Both the position numbers and the translations under genes were made by a program. DNA of 64,000 bases from Macrophomina tecta (Eukaryota > Ascomycota > Dothideomycetes > Botryosphaeriales > Botryosphaeriaceae). The notes beneath the pieces are model-generated. The model was not told the DNA's origin, did not search any database, and worked only from the letters and a program-made list of their open reading frames with translations. Positions 22,101-32,117 of this stretch are shown here, piece after piece. Location: contig JAKSGN010000007.1 in the NCBI GenBank assembly GCA_024180945.1, positions 3,410,001 through 3,474,000 of the forward strand. Direction: 5' to 3'. The number at the start of each line of letters is the position of its first letter. The first letter of the stretch is position 1.

Positions 22101-24542
22101 AGGAAAGAATCAGTCCGCCGAATCGTCTCCAAAGGTACGTTGAGAACCCAGCTCCAGGCTCTGGCCACGGCCATTTCCGTCTCTGTCTCCGGGCCCGGGC
22201 TGTCCAAATCACCCGACTGCGCTGATTCAAGCGTTTGCTTGTCAACTGAAAGAAGCCAGTCCTGGACCATCTTGCGGTCCAGCTTCCCCGATGCCGAAAA
22301 TGGGAAGGATGCGAGCGGGAGCAAAGTCGAGGGAACCATATACCGCGGCAGATGCTCCGTCAGATGATCCTTGAGCAACGCCGTCCTCCTTTGAGCTTCC
22401 GGCCTGTCCTCAGGATGCAACACCTGAACACCGCCCTGATCGGCCGGAGAAGCACGCGACAGGCCCGGAAACGAGACCACTGCAATCAAGGCGTTGGACA
22501 GCGGGCCGCTCGCAGGAAAAAGCACGACCGCGTCGCCGACCTGGCCACTCGCGTACATCTGATGCTCGACCTCGCCCAACTCTACCCTCTGGCCTCGCAC
22601 TTTGACCTGGGAGTCCGCCCTGCCAACAAAATAGATGGATCCATCGGGCTGGTAGCGGACCATGTCGCCCGTCCTGTACAACCGACGGCCGGACATCCAA
22701 CGGAGGCCCTCGACGAACGCTGCCCTGGTCTTCTCCGGCTCGTGCAGGTACCCCCTTGCCACGTGCGGGCCCTCGACCAGTAGCTCACCCACAGCGCCCG
22801 CCGGGACCAACTGGTGCGGATTGCCCTTGCTGACAATCCAGCAGCGGCCTCCAATGGGCTTGCCCGTGTCCGCCGGATGCGTAGCCTTCCCCATGCTCGC
22901 ATTGCACAAGACCGCCACCGACACCTCCGCCGGACCGTACGCATTCAGCAGGCGCACCTTGGACGCCCACGTCACGATGTTGTCTCGCTTGAGCTGCTCC
23001 CCCGCGAGGCAGAGCACCTCGAGCCCCGGGACGTCCTCCGGCCGCAGCGTGCGCGCCACGGCCGGCGTGACGCACGCCTGGTTGACTCGCGCACGGGCGA
23101 CGAAGCCGGCCAGGTCGTTCATGCGCTCATCGGCCGCGGGGATGCATAGGCAGGCGCCGTGCGTCAGCGTGATGAAGGTGTCGACGATGCTAATGTCGAA
23201 CGTGTACGCGGCGAACTGGAGCACGCGCCGGCCGGGCGCCGTGCCCAGCAGCGGCTGGAATTGGGCCGTCGCCCAGCAGAAGGCGCCGTGCTCTTGGACT
23301 ATGCCTTTGGGCTTGCCGGTGCTGCCGGACGTGAAGACGATGAAGGCGGCGTTGTGCGGCCGGACTGATGCGCAGCTGCACGAAGCGTCGCCAAGACTGT
23401 CGACGAGTTCAGACGACAGTGCTATCACGTCCGGGACTATGTTGCAGATTCGGCGGGCCAGCCGCTCTGTGCAGAGCGCGATGGGGGCGCGTGCGGCCTC
23501 GGCGATGGCTGTGAGTCGGGCTGCCGGGTGCGCGGGATCGACCGAGACGCATGCTCCGCCGGCTTTGAGCACGGCGAGGCTGGCTACGACGTGCCATTTG
23601 CTCTTCTCGAAGCAGAGGATGACGGGCACCTCTGGACCCACTCGGCGCGATTTCAGGTGCAGGGCGAGACGAGAGGCCAGCCGGTCCAGCTCGGCGTATG
23701 TCCAGGCGCCATCCCAGGACCATACGGCGGGTGCGTCTGGCGTGCGTCGAGCCTGGGCTTCGAAGTTTTGGTGGACGCATTGCTGCGCTTCTGCCGTCCA
23801 CTGGCCTTTCTGCCGCTGGAGCTTCTCCGTCTGGCTTGCTCCGGCGACCTGCACTTCCCCCAAGAGCTTGGTTTGGGGATCCATCATGCCGACGCAGGCA
23901 TCACGCAACGCCACTGCAATCCAGGATGCCGTGGTTCTGGACATGAGGGAGGGACGGTATCGCAGACCGAAGTCCATGGCACCCCACAAATACACCACAG
24001 CATCATACTTCAGCCGCGGTCAGCCACCAATCAGGAACTTGACGACGGAGCCTCTGACCTACCTCGCCAGCGTCGAATAACCCCCCACCGGGATCGAACT
24101 CGCTCCACACAATGCCGGTGTTCCACAGCCTGGTCGCCTCAGGCTGCTCGGCCGCAGCCACGAGATCTCTCCCGGTCTTGCACGGAAACCTCGCCCCCTG
24201 CGCCAGGTCCATGCGAACCTTGTCCAGGCACTCTTCCAGCGCGTCGGCCGGGTCCGCGTGCATGCGGCACAGCGTCGTCGAAACATGCTTGCCGCGGCGG
24301 TCCTGGATGCCGAAGCAGACGTCGTTGCTGCCGCAGTAGAAGCTGAGGATGAGGCCCCAGGCGGCCGCGAGGATCACCAGGAAGTCCTCGTGCCGCGCCG
24401 GCTCTGGCAGGTCCAAACGCTTCAGCCGGATGCTCTCTGAGAGCGGTTCTTTGGCCGTTTCTCCGCTTCCGGGCAGCTTGAGCAGGCATGGCGAGAGGCC
24501 GTCGGTGTACGGCTGCCAGTGCGACCGATAGGAGGGCGCCAT
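19198..24542 (-). CDS. Nonribosomal peptide synthetase, half C-A-T-E-C
   Basis: Four exons on the minus strand: 24542-24063, 24007-22090, 22036-19398, 19341-19198, giving 1726 aa. The joins restore motifs: the second splice rebuilds the carrier motif LGGDS. Domains: C-terminal lobe of a condensation domain (1-230, no HHxxxDG); adenylation (about 240-735: FTSGSTGKPKG, NAYGPAEV, YRTGDM, VKVRGQRVELGEVE, GKLDRK); carrier (Ser at about 802); epimerization (about 850-1270: HHLVIDLVSW, FNYFGLY); condensation (about 1290-1726: SHVLIDGAA). My hand-read pocket is D-I-V-C-C-A-A-V-A, mostly small and nonpolar, with no firm substrate. It should load one amino acid, convert it to the D form and pass it to the last C domain. 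No thioesterase or reductase is present. It shares a 325-nt promoter with the divergent MFS gene. The 3' end abuts a transposase fragment, so it may be truncated. Confidence 0.92.
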
Positions 24543-24867
24543 TCTTGCTGGCGTACAGGCCGGCGGGTGGGGATTTTTAAGTCATCTAGCAACATCCTGT
24601 AAGTTGTGGATATGCGTAGGCGATGTGCAGTCGGTGACTTTTAACATCTAGGGAACATTCGACGAACAAAAATCGAGCTCCTACCCGCCGGGACATTAGA
24701 GGCCGCAGAAGTGACGTAATGTGCCGTCGGTGAGTGCCCATGGAGTGCCCGCGGACGCTCCGTGATAAGAGCGCTGATACTGCATCGGGGCAAGAGTGGC
24801 GACCGAGGATCTATTTAATCGTGTCCTGTCATGGGCCGGGCTGCTCGGCAATCCCCCAGCTCGAATA
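24543..24867. promoter_or_regulatory. Bidirectional promoter of the NRPS and MFS genes
   Basis: 325 nt separate the divergent start codons. It contains a CGG-N5-CCG near-palindrome at 24752-24762 and a TGACGTAA bZIP/CRE-like element at about 24712-24719. Shared control of synthetase and exporter is the natural reading. Confidence 0.7.
24752..24762. promoter_or_regulatory. CGGACGCTCCG, candidate Zn2Cys6 binding site
   Basis: Inverted CGG/CCG triplets with a 5-nt spacer, the classic layout for a Zn2Cys6 dimer. The same sequence or one differing in the spacer recurs at 30743, 35482 and 35493. Confidence 0.55.
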
Positions 24868-26656
24868 ATGTCGCAGAAGGAGCATTTCGGCCGCGCCGGC
24901 GCCCATGTCGAGCTTCTCTCGTTCGCCGCCGACGATCCGGCCAACCCAACGGCGTGGGGCACGGTGAGCTTTCCCAGTGCTGCCTACATGCGCTCGGTCG
25001 CTTTGCTGATGGCTACGGCAGGGGAAGAAGATGTTCGTGGTGCTCACGGGCCTGCTTGCCATCAGCAACAGCACCGTCAGCTCTTCGCTGCCGAGCGGAG
25101 CCTTGGATTACATTTCTGCCGATTTCCACATTACCGGTGACGTGCAGCCTGCTCTGCCCATCTCCTTGTTCCTTGTCGGGTACATTCTGGGGCCTATCAT
25201 CTTTGCGCCCTTGAGTGAGACGTACGGCAGGAAGTCTGTTCTGGTCCCGTGCTTTGTGCTTTACACCGCATTCACCCTGGGATGTGCTCTAGCGCCGAAC
25301 TGGGCGTCACTGCTGGTGTTTCGCTTCTTTGTAGGTACGGCTGCGTCGGCGCCATATGTCATTGTAGGCGGAGTGTTTGCCGACATCTACACCGATAAGT
25401 TGAACCGGGGACGGGCAATTACTGTCCTTCTTGCCGCACGTCATGCCTCCCAGTTGCGGCCGCGTTTGTGCTTACACTTTCGCAGTGCATGAACCTCGGA
25501 CCTGTCATTGGCCCCATTATCTCCGGTTATGCCTCGCCAAAGGACTGGAGGTGGACCTTTTGGATTAGTTTGATCATCTGTGGTGTCTCGTGGCCGCCGT
25601 TGGTGTGTCTCCCGGGTATGTCCGCTGCGCATCATGTCCCGGGTCATACCTCACACCATCGCAGAGACATATACTCCCGTGCTCTTGGCAAGGCGTGCAC
25701 GCCGGATGCGAGCGCACAATCAACGCGCCAACGTGTTTGCCCCCTCCGAGCTCGAACCACGCAGCCTCCAGGAGACTATTACCGTGGTCCTGATTCGGCC
25801 CATCCGTCTTTTCTCTGAGCCCATAATCCTGTTTACATGTCTCTTTCTCGCACTCCTGTTTGCCATATACTATTTGTTCTTCGAAGCCTACCCGCTCATC
25901 TTCAAAGGTACATGCCAGTCCTCTCTCCTCAAGTACTATCTACTCACGTTCATCCAGGCATGTACGGGCTCGACTCCGGCAGTGCCTCTCTCACATTCCT
26001 TCCAAGTAAGAGCGGCCCTCCTCATATGAACGACTTACGATAACACTCCATCAGTTGGCATCGGTGCAGCGCTCGACACGATCGTTTTCGTTTGGTATGA
26101 CTGGTACCTTGCCCGCGCAAAGAAGCTGCACCGCTCTTGGGCCTTAGATGAGGAGTACAGAAGGCTACCGCTCGCCTGCATCGGGGCACCTCTTTACGTA
26201 ATCTCCCTGTTCTGGCTCGTAGGTCCATCTCCCACTCATTCCCCCCTACCAGCATGTTACTAATCCTCGGTACCTGTGCCGCAGGGGTGGACAGCCCGAT
26301 CCAGCATCCACTGGATCGTCCCCGTTCTGTCCGGGCTGACCTTCGGCATCGGCATCGAGCTCACCTTCATGGCCCTTCTCAACTACATAACAGACGCGTA
26401 CGCACCATACGCGGCGTCCGCCATGGCATCTTCGGGCATCTCTCGCAGCCTGTTTGCCGTCGTCCTTCCCCTTGCCACAAACCCCATGTACAGACGCCTC
26501 GGCATACCATGGGCGTCGAGCCTGCTCGGTTTCCTCGCGCTGGCCCTTGGCACCGTGCCTTTCATCTTCCTGAAATACGGCGCCGCGCTGCGGAAGCGGA
26601 GCAAGGTTTGCCAACGCCTGGCGCAGGAGATGCAGGAGGACGAAGAAACAGAATAA
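24868..26656 (+). CDS. MFS transporter, DHA1 family, cluster exporter
   Basis: Seven exons: 24868-24963, 25022-25435, 25486-25615, 25665-25907, 25958-26005, 26055-26218, 26285-26656, giving 488 aa. The joins restore typical DHA1 text: motif A (GPIIFAPLSETYGRKSV), NLGPVIGPIISGY, WRWTFWISLI, LPETYTPVLLA, FKGMYGLDSGSASLTFLP, WIVPVLSGLTFGIG. About twelve helices with a cytosolic N-terminal tail. The second intron needs a GC donor (GCACGT..AG); any GT donor nearby either breaks the frame or deletes conserved residues. The family exports drugs, polyamines and metabolites at the plasma membrane. Divergent sharing of a promoter with the NRPS makes it the probable exporter of the peptide product or a self-protection pump. 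It converges on the P5CR gene, with stop codons about 90 nt apart. Confidence 0.88.
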
Positions 26657-26747
26657 AACTGCACATAGATAGACCGTTATACATAGCCTCGCAATCAATC
26701 AAACCGAAAACCCCCCCGCCTCACCCCCGACCGCCCCGTCCGTCCCC

Positions 26748-27781
26748 CTACCCTCTTCCCTCCCCTCTCCCTTGCCCTTCCCCGTCCCCCATCTCCCCCA
26801 CTGCCCCAACACCCCGCCACGCCACCGCCACCGCCTCCCCCACAACCGCGCTCAACCCCTTCCCCGCCTCCAACACCCGCAGCCCCCTCGCCGACACACC
26901 CCCCCTCGTACACACCTTCTCCCTTATGTCCCCGGGCTCCTCGCCGCGCAGCACCATCTCCGCCGTGCCCACCATCATCCGCGCCGCCATCCGCAGCGCC
27001 GCGCCGCGCTCGACCCCGCGCTCGACGGCAGCCTCCGCCAGCGCTTCGAGGAAGAGGCTCGTGTACGCGGGACCGGCGCCGCACAGGACGGCGGCAATGG
27101 AGGCGTGTTCGGCCGGGACGGGTTCGACCCAGCCAAGGCGGGCTAGGAGGGCGGCGGGGAGGCTGGGGGTTGGGAGGAGGGGCGCGGTGACAGTGACAGG
27201 GGTGGTGGAGCGGGCGATGGTGGCGGCGATGTTGGGGACGGCGCGGATGATGTTGTAGCAGCCGGGCGCCGAGGCGGGGTCGGCTTCCCGGTCGAGCGCG
27301 CGGCCGACTGCATCGGCCGACGTCCCGACGAGGATGCTGATGACGGGCTTGCCGCCGGCGAGCGCTTCGCGCATGCCCGCCGCGCCGAGGACGTCGTGCA
27401 GCGCGCCGGGCTTGCACCCAAGAATAACCACGCCGGCCTGCCGCGCCGCCTCCACGTTACCGTCCGTCCGCACGTCGACGGTTACTGGCGCTGCTGCTGC
27501 TGCTGCTGTGTCGGAGTCGGCGGCGGGGGGGAACTTCTCGCGGAGCTGCGCGGCTGAGGAGGCCCGCCGGACGCAGGCCTTGATGTGGAGGCGGGTTGGG
27601 GAGTGGGCGGGCTGGCTGCCATCTGGGGGCCCGTTGGATGATGCGATGAGGCCGCGGATGATGGCGACGCCCATTTTGCCTTGGGTGGGGGGTTTAGAGA
27701 GAGGTGGAGATGGCTAGGGGGTGGGGACGGACCGCATCCGAGGATGGCCACCACGTGGTGGTCTTGGGACTCTGCTGCCAT
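26748..27781 (-). CDS. Pyrroline-5-carboxylate reductase (P5CR)-like
   Basis: Two exons: 27781-27733 and 27679-26748, giving 326 aa. The splice rebuilds the NAD(P)-binding motif GCGKMG (residues 15-20) in a Rossmann start (HHVVAILGCGKMGVAII). Later landmarks are VVILGCKPG, IIRAVPNIAA and the C-terminal dimerization signature GAGPAYTSLFLEAL with CTRGGVSARGLRVLE. The family reduces 1-pyrroline-5-carboxylate to proline with NAD(P)H. Placed between an NRPS exporter and a 2OG dioxygenase, it is probably not the housekeeping enzyme; it more likely reduces a methylated pyrroline carboxylate, as UcsG does. It has the long Ala/Pro/Gly-rich insertions and very high GC of a fast-evolving cluster gene, and its C-terminal tail (GEMGDGEGQGRGEGRG) is low-complexity. 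Confidence 0.9.
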
Positions 27782-28127
27782 GGAGAGGGGCTGTTGAGTA
27801 GGTTATCTTCTGTTTTGGCTGTGGAGTGCAGACGTCTGAGGGGTCGGGACGGCGACATCTTGGGTCCCAGCTCCAGGACGACTTTATATCCCGTTGCAAA
27901 GGGGAGGGGGCATGTGCAGTCAATTGGCGGTCGGTCACTTGTTCATTCTACCTTTCTTGTGCTTCGGAGACATTCAATTTACTTGCCAACACGGGTAGTG
28001 ACGCAACTACATTTCAAATCATCATCGCCAAACAAACGAGCGGAACTGCAGTCTTCTCTTCAAAGAAAAAAAAGATAAAACCCCTTCTTCCGAGCAGCCT
28101 GTCGATCCTCCCTGCTCCCGACCAGGA

Positions 28128-29239
28128 TCAGTAAAGGATCTTGGTCATTTGCTTGTGGAATTGCAACGCAGTCATGTCCTTATAGACGGCCGGGCGATCC
28201 TCAGTCACGAACTGAGGCAGCGGGCCAACATTTGTATCGCGACTCGCTTTGAAGAAGAACACGCTCGAATAGCGCTCCGGCAGGATGCCCTCGGTGCGAT
28301 CCTTCATCTCAGCCGGCAGCGAGACGCGGTGCACGCCCGCCCGAATGACGTCGTTGGTCAAGCGCTGGCACGTATCGCTAATATTGATAACCAGCTCCGA
28401 GGGATGCCCGTCGGCGGCGGGCAAGACGGGCGCGAAGGTGCCCGGCTTCTTGCGGTCCTCGAGCTCGAGGCCGCCGACGGAGTCCTGGAAGAGTAGCGTG
28501 ATGATGCCGAAGTCGGTGTGCGGCCAGGTGCGCTTCGTCTTGCCCTCGTTGAGCTTCTCGATCGAGACGGACGGGTAGTGGTTCAGGCGCAGCTCGCTGG
28601 CGGCGGGGATGCAGCGGTTGACAAGCGCGCCGGTCGGAAGGTGCAGGCCCAGCTCCAGCGCCGACATGACTTGCAGGCTGACCTTCTGGCACAGCTCGAA
28701 GTACTGCTCCATGAAGGGGCGGAACTCGGGCATGTCTTCGTCGGGCCAGAGGTTCGGGTAGTCGTAGTCGTCGCTGGGGCCGCAGTCGAAGTGCTCCTGG
28801 CGGTGCTTTCAGCCACCCCGTTCTTCTGCCCCTTCGTCTTCGCTGGGGCGGCCTTACCTTCTCGTCCTTCAGGTCTTCGCCGGTTCCGCCGTTCAGGTTC
28901 TCCTTGCGCAGCTTGGCCGTTGTTTCCGCGCATTTCCTGCTCCAGCCACGCTGTGGATCTGGTCCCGGCTCATGCACGATCTTGGCCTTCGCCTCCGCGG
29001 AGAGAGCAAAGAATCGCTTGCTCTGCTCAAACATCAGCAGTCTGGGATCACATTTCCTTCGCATCAGACCTTCTTACCATGGAAAAGAGCATCTCGACCA
29101 CGCGCTCAGGAACGCCATGGTTGATCACTTTGGCAAACCCGTGGTCCTTGAAACTATCGGCCAGAGCGCTGCCCAGCCTCTCTCGCTGCGCCTGATTGCC
29201 TTGGGTGAACAATTCGAAGTCAAGGGTTGCGAGAGCCAT
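28128..29239 (-). CDS. 2-oxoglutarate/Fe(II)-dependent dioxygenase, probable amino-acid hydroxylase
   Basis: Three exons: 29239-29078, 29022-28858, 28805-28128, giving 334 aa. The first splice restores LFSM/SKRFFALS, the usual start of the family, and the second LKDEK/HRQEHFDCGP. Iron ligands are His205 and Asp207 (WPHTDFGIITLL) and His268 (AGVHRVSLP). Arg287 with Ser289 (ERYSSVFFF) would hold 2-oxoglutarate. The isopenicillin-N-synthase-like N-terminal domain is present (VINHGVPERVVE). The family includes fungal leucine and isoleucine 5-hydroxylases (EcdK, GloC, UcsF) whose oxidised products cyclise to methylpyrroline carboxylates. Next to a P5CR and an NRPS, that role is the best guess. Other hydroxylations or desaturations remain possible. 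Confidence 0.9.
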
Positions 29240-29937
29240 GATCAACGTTGGAATCCTAAAGCCTCAATTGTGTACCCGGCGCTACCCTCGTTCAGGGACA
29301 TGGTTTTATGATATCCAGCCGTGTGTCGTAGACAACAGGGGATGCAGTCGTTGTCGGTGCTTTTCCAGGATATTTCGTATGGGAGGGCCAATCAAACCCC
29401 GGGGAACTGGCAATTTGGGGCCGCCGACCCGGGTGTGGAGACAACTTGTATAAGCGGCCGAATTAAGTAGCCGATTGGTGCTTAATGGAAAGTGGCCTAA
29501 AAAGAAAGAGAGAGAGAGATTGAATAGAGACCGAGTAACGTCATCAACTCACCTAAGTGGCAATGAATTATGAGACGCAAAGCTCGTACACAGCACATGG
29601 GTGATACACGAAGCAAAGTCACCGTTTAATAAAAGACTCGTCGCCGGAACCATATCCGGTGTTGGCCTCTGCGTGGCGATTTTGCCTCGACCATCCTCAG
29701 GATCCTAGTCCTATGACTAAATGCTTGCTCGACATCCTTCCCTTCGACCAATACACCTTGGAGAACATCCGAACGCAGTAATGCTGTGTACAGACAACAG
29801 CACCTCTCGGCTGCAAGAGTAGGCCGACATCTAGTCATGCGAACAGTGTGTAAATAATAGCATTATCCACACCTAACCAAAGTGTATAAATGTATCGTAA
29901 ACCCCCTTAACCACACCTTAGTAGGGTATATAAACAA
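29240..29937. other. Intergenic DNA upstream of the dioxygenase
   Basis: Holds the dioxygenase promoter. I see no CGGAYRCTCCG site in it, and no gene. Confidence 0.5.
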
Positions 29938-30662
29938 TTAGTATTTCCTCTTTTCCTGCATTCTTTCTCGTCGCTGGAGAGAGTTGCTCGAAGGCCTGGT
30001 GTGGGGCGGTCCCACTACTACGATGCAGATGAGAAGGAGGGCGAGCAAGATAGAGCCGACGATACGCAGCGTCCAGCCGCAGTTGATCCGGTGATGGTTG
30101 AGTAGGTGGTCAAGGACAATGGGCCATATAAGGCCATCGGTCAAGGAGCCCCCCTACAGTGATGCCCAAGGCAAGACCGCGGTGCTTGCGAAAGGGCTTA
30201 GAAACAGTGGCAATGGCAGGGCAGAAGAGAAACGACATGCTGCCACCAAGAAGCGCTCCCTGCGAGAGAAAGAGCTGGTAGTAGGGGGAGCTGAGAGAGG
30301 TCATAAAGGTGGCAACGAGCGCGCCAAAGCTGCCGCCGAGAAGCAGTAGCTAGAGCGAGGTGTCAGCACACATTTTGGGGAGGGGAACGCTCCAGGGGAG
30401 GAGACCGGGGCGCCAAACTTGTCGACCAGGACTCCGGCCAACGGCGCGGTTGCGAACACGAAGCCGACGGCGGAAGGGCAAATCCATAAGATGCCGAACT
30501 CGGAGCGAGAAGAGAGCTGGTGGGCATGACAGTATTGAGGAAGCCGACGCTGCAGGAAAAGGCCGGGAACGCGAGTGCGCCGGGGCAGTCGAAAGATAAT
30601 CAGCCACAGCCGGGCGAGGGCGGCAGAGACAGGCTGATTGGAACTCGCTGCGGGGAAGCCAT
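29938..30662 (-). pseudogene. MCT-type MFS transporter pseudogene (N-terminal half only)
   Basis: Fragments of a monocarboxylate-transporter-like protein in shifting minus-strand frames: HQLSSRSEFGILWICPSAV, LAGVLVDKFGAPV, then SQGALLGGSMSFLFCPAIA with KPFRKHRGLALGITVG, then GLIWPIVLDHLLNHH and CGWTLRIVGSILLALLL. The frame slips at least twice, one slip being at a G-run near 30150. A family member has twelve helices and about 440 aa. Here similarity ends after about the sixth helix at the stop at 29938. The putative ATG at 30662 faces the regulator relic to the right. Confidence 0.75.
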
Positions 30663-30742
30663 GGTGCCGGGTGAAGGATGGCAGATTGCGGAGTTGGGTG
30701 TTCGCTGGAGGTGTAGATGCACACATACATACATCAGGCCCG

Positions 30743-30753
30743 CGGACACTCCG
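30743..30753. promoter_or_regulatory. CGGACACTCCG, candidate Zn2Cys6 binding site
   Basis: Same CGG-N5-CCG layout as in the NRPS/MFS promoter, differing at one spacer base. It lies between the MCT pseudogene and the divergent regulator pseudogene, where a shared operator would be expected. Confidence 0.45.
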
Positions 30754-30759
30754 AGCTGC

Positions 30760-31713
30760 AAACGACCGCTCGCTCTCACCCTCCGAAGCCCGTGTCGTGC
30801 CGACTGTGCCGGTCGAAAAAGCTCCGGTGCGACCGGCAGCAGCCATGCATCTCGAGGAGGCCGTGGAGTCGCTGCGCAAGGCGAACCGGGCGGGATCGGA
30901 GCGCAACGACGTTGAGTTGGAGCTGGTGCCGGCCAAGCACGAGGCGGTCGGCCTGTTCTATCACTACTGTGCGCACGTCAACTGTCTGCACCATCGGGCC
31001 TCGCGCTGCTCGACCGCGTCTACGGCAGCCCGCTCCCGGCTGTCGAGCCGGCCCACGCCGCGCTGGTGCTCGCAGTGCTCGCAGATGCCGCGTATCTCGT
31101 CTACAACCTCGAGGGCCTTCTCGGAGCGCTTCGGCCTGCTCAACACCCACGCCCGCGACCTCTCGCTGCACAGGATCGACGGCCCGCCCGAGAGCCCCGT
31201 GCAGAGCGAGGTGAAGCGGCGCGTGTGGTGGCACCTCGTGTCGCTGGACTGGCTGCTGGCCTTCGCGCCGGGCCCGTATCTGGCGCAGCCGCGGCACATG
31301 GCGGTGCGTCTGCCGCAGGACGTAGACGACCAGCACCTGGAGCACGGCGGCCAGGAGCGACCATGGCCTACTTGCTGCAGCGCGTGCGCCTCGCCGACGT
31401 GTGCCGGCAGATCGCCGACGCGGCCAACGAGCTGCACTTCGACCTGCGCCAGAGGGACTGCAGCACCCCGCGCGGCCCGCTGCGAGTGGCCCCGCAACCA
31501 CCGGCGGCGCCGCCCGTGCTGCGTGCGGCGGGACCGGGCGAGGCTGCGTTTGACCCGCTGCTGCCGAGCGACGTGGACCTGGGCCAGCTCGACCTGGATA
31601 TTCCTGCGTGGGACGACCTTTTTGCCGATCGCAACACCCTCCCCGTCTCTTTACCCCCGACGTTCTGCACTTTGCGCTGTAGCAGCGAGAGGGAAAAAAT
31701 GAACACGCAGTGA
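30760..31713 (+). pseudogene. Zn2Cys6 transcription factor pseudogene
   Basis: Opens with the first four cysteines of a binuclear cluster (SCRLCRSKKLRCDRQQPC). The last two cysteines and linker are missing, and the text jumps to HLEEAVESLRKANR in another frame. Similarity to the fungal transcription factor domain continues in alternating frames: HEAVGLFYHYCAHVNCLHH; LLDRVYGSPLPAVEP with LVLAVLADAAYLVYNLE; RDLSLHRIDGPPES with SEVKRRVWWHLVSLDWLLA and QPRHMAVRLPQDVDD; then MAYLLQRVRLADVCRQIAD. At least three frameshifts plus an internal deletion, with no RIP-type AT bias. It looks like a recently lost pathway regulator. Confidence 0.8.
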
Positions 31714-32117
31714 AAATAAGCACGGGCGTGGGCGGGCGGACCGCGGCCCCGCGGCCGGGGCTTACTAGGAGTGGGGGGAGGGGGGGTTGGACGGGATGTG
31801 CCGAGTGCCGTGGCTGATGTCAAGGCTGCAGGAGATACCATGCCAGGCCGCGCAGGACGGGAGGCTTTATGGTTAGTAGATTGCTTTCTCCACTGTAACA
31901 CCCTTCTCCAGGAAACTCAAAGCGTATTCGGCTATTCTGAAGTTCGGTACGTATGTACCACGTCGGAGCCAACTCCAACACCACACAACGAACCACACCC
32001 ACGCGCGGCAAATGTAAGACGCTAAGAGTTGCTTTTCCTCTTTTTTTTTTTTTTTTTTTTGACCATCTCTAGTTTCCAAACATCCCCTTTCGAATTGGGC
32101 GCCCAAAATGACCCACA

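Noticed and set aside
22662..24080. 472-codon plus-strand open frame opposite the NRPS adenylation domain
   Set aside because: It mirrors a strongly conserved A-domain gene on the minus strand. It has no domain text and arises from GC-rich codon bias.
25440..25485. GT donor (GTCATG) for the second intron of the cluster MFS gene
   Set aside because: Using it breaks the reading frame. The alternative GT donor at 25424 keeps frame but removes conserved residues VLLA.
26254..27258. 334-codon plus-strand frame across the MFS 3' end and P5CR gene
   Set aside because: Overlaps two well-supported genes, is Pro/Arg-rich low-complexity, and breaks the MFS reading frame.
30776..31723. 315-codon minus-strand frame opposite the regulator pseudogene
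   Set aside because: Arg/Ala-rich shadow of a GC-rich sequence. The plus strand carries recognisable transcription factor text.
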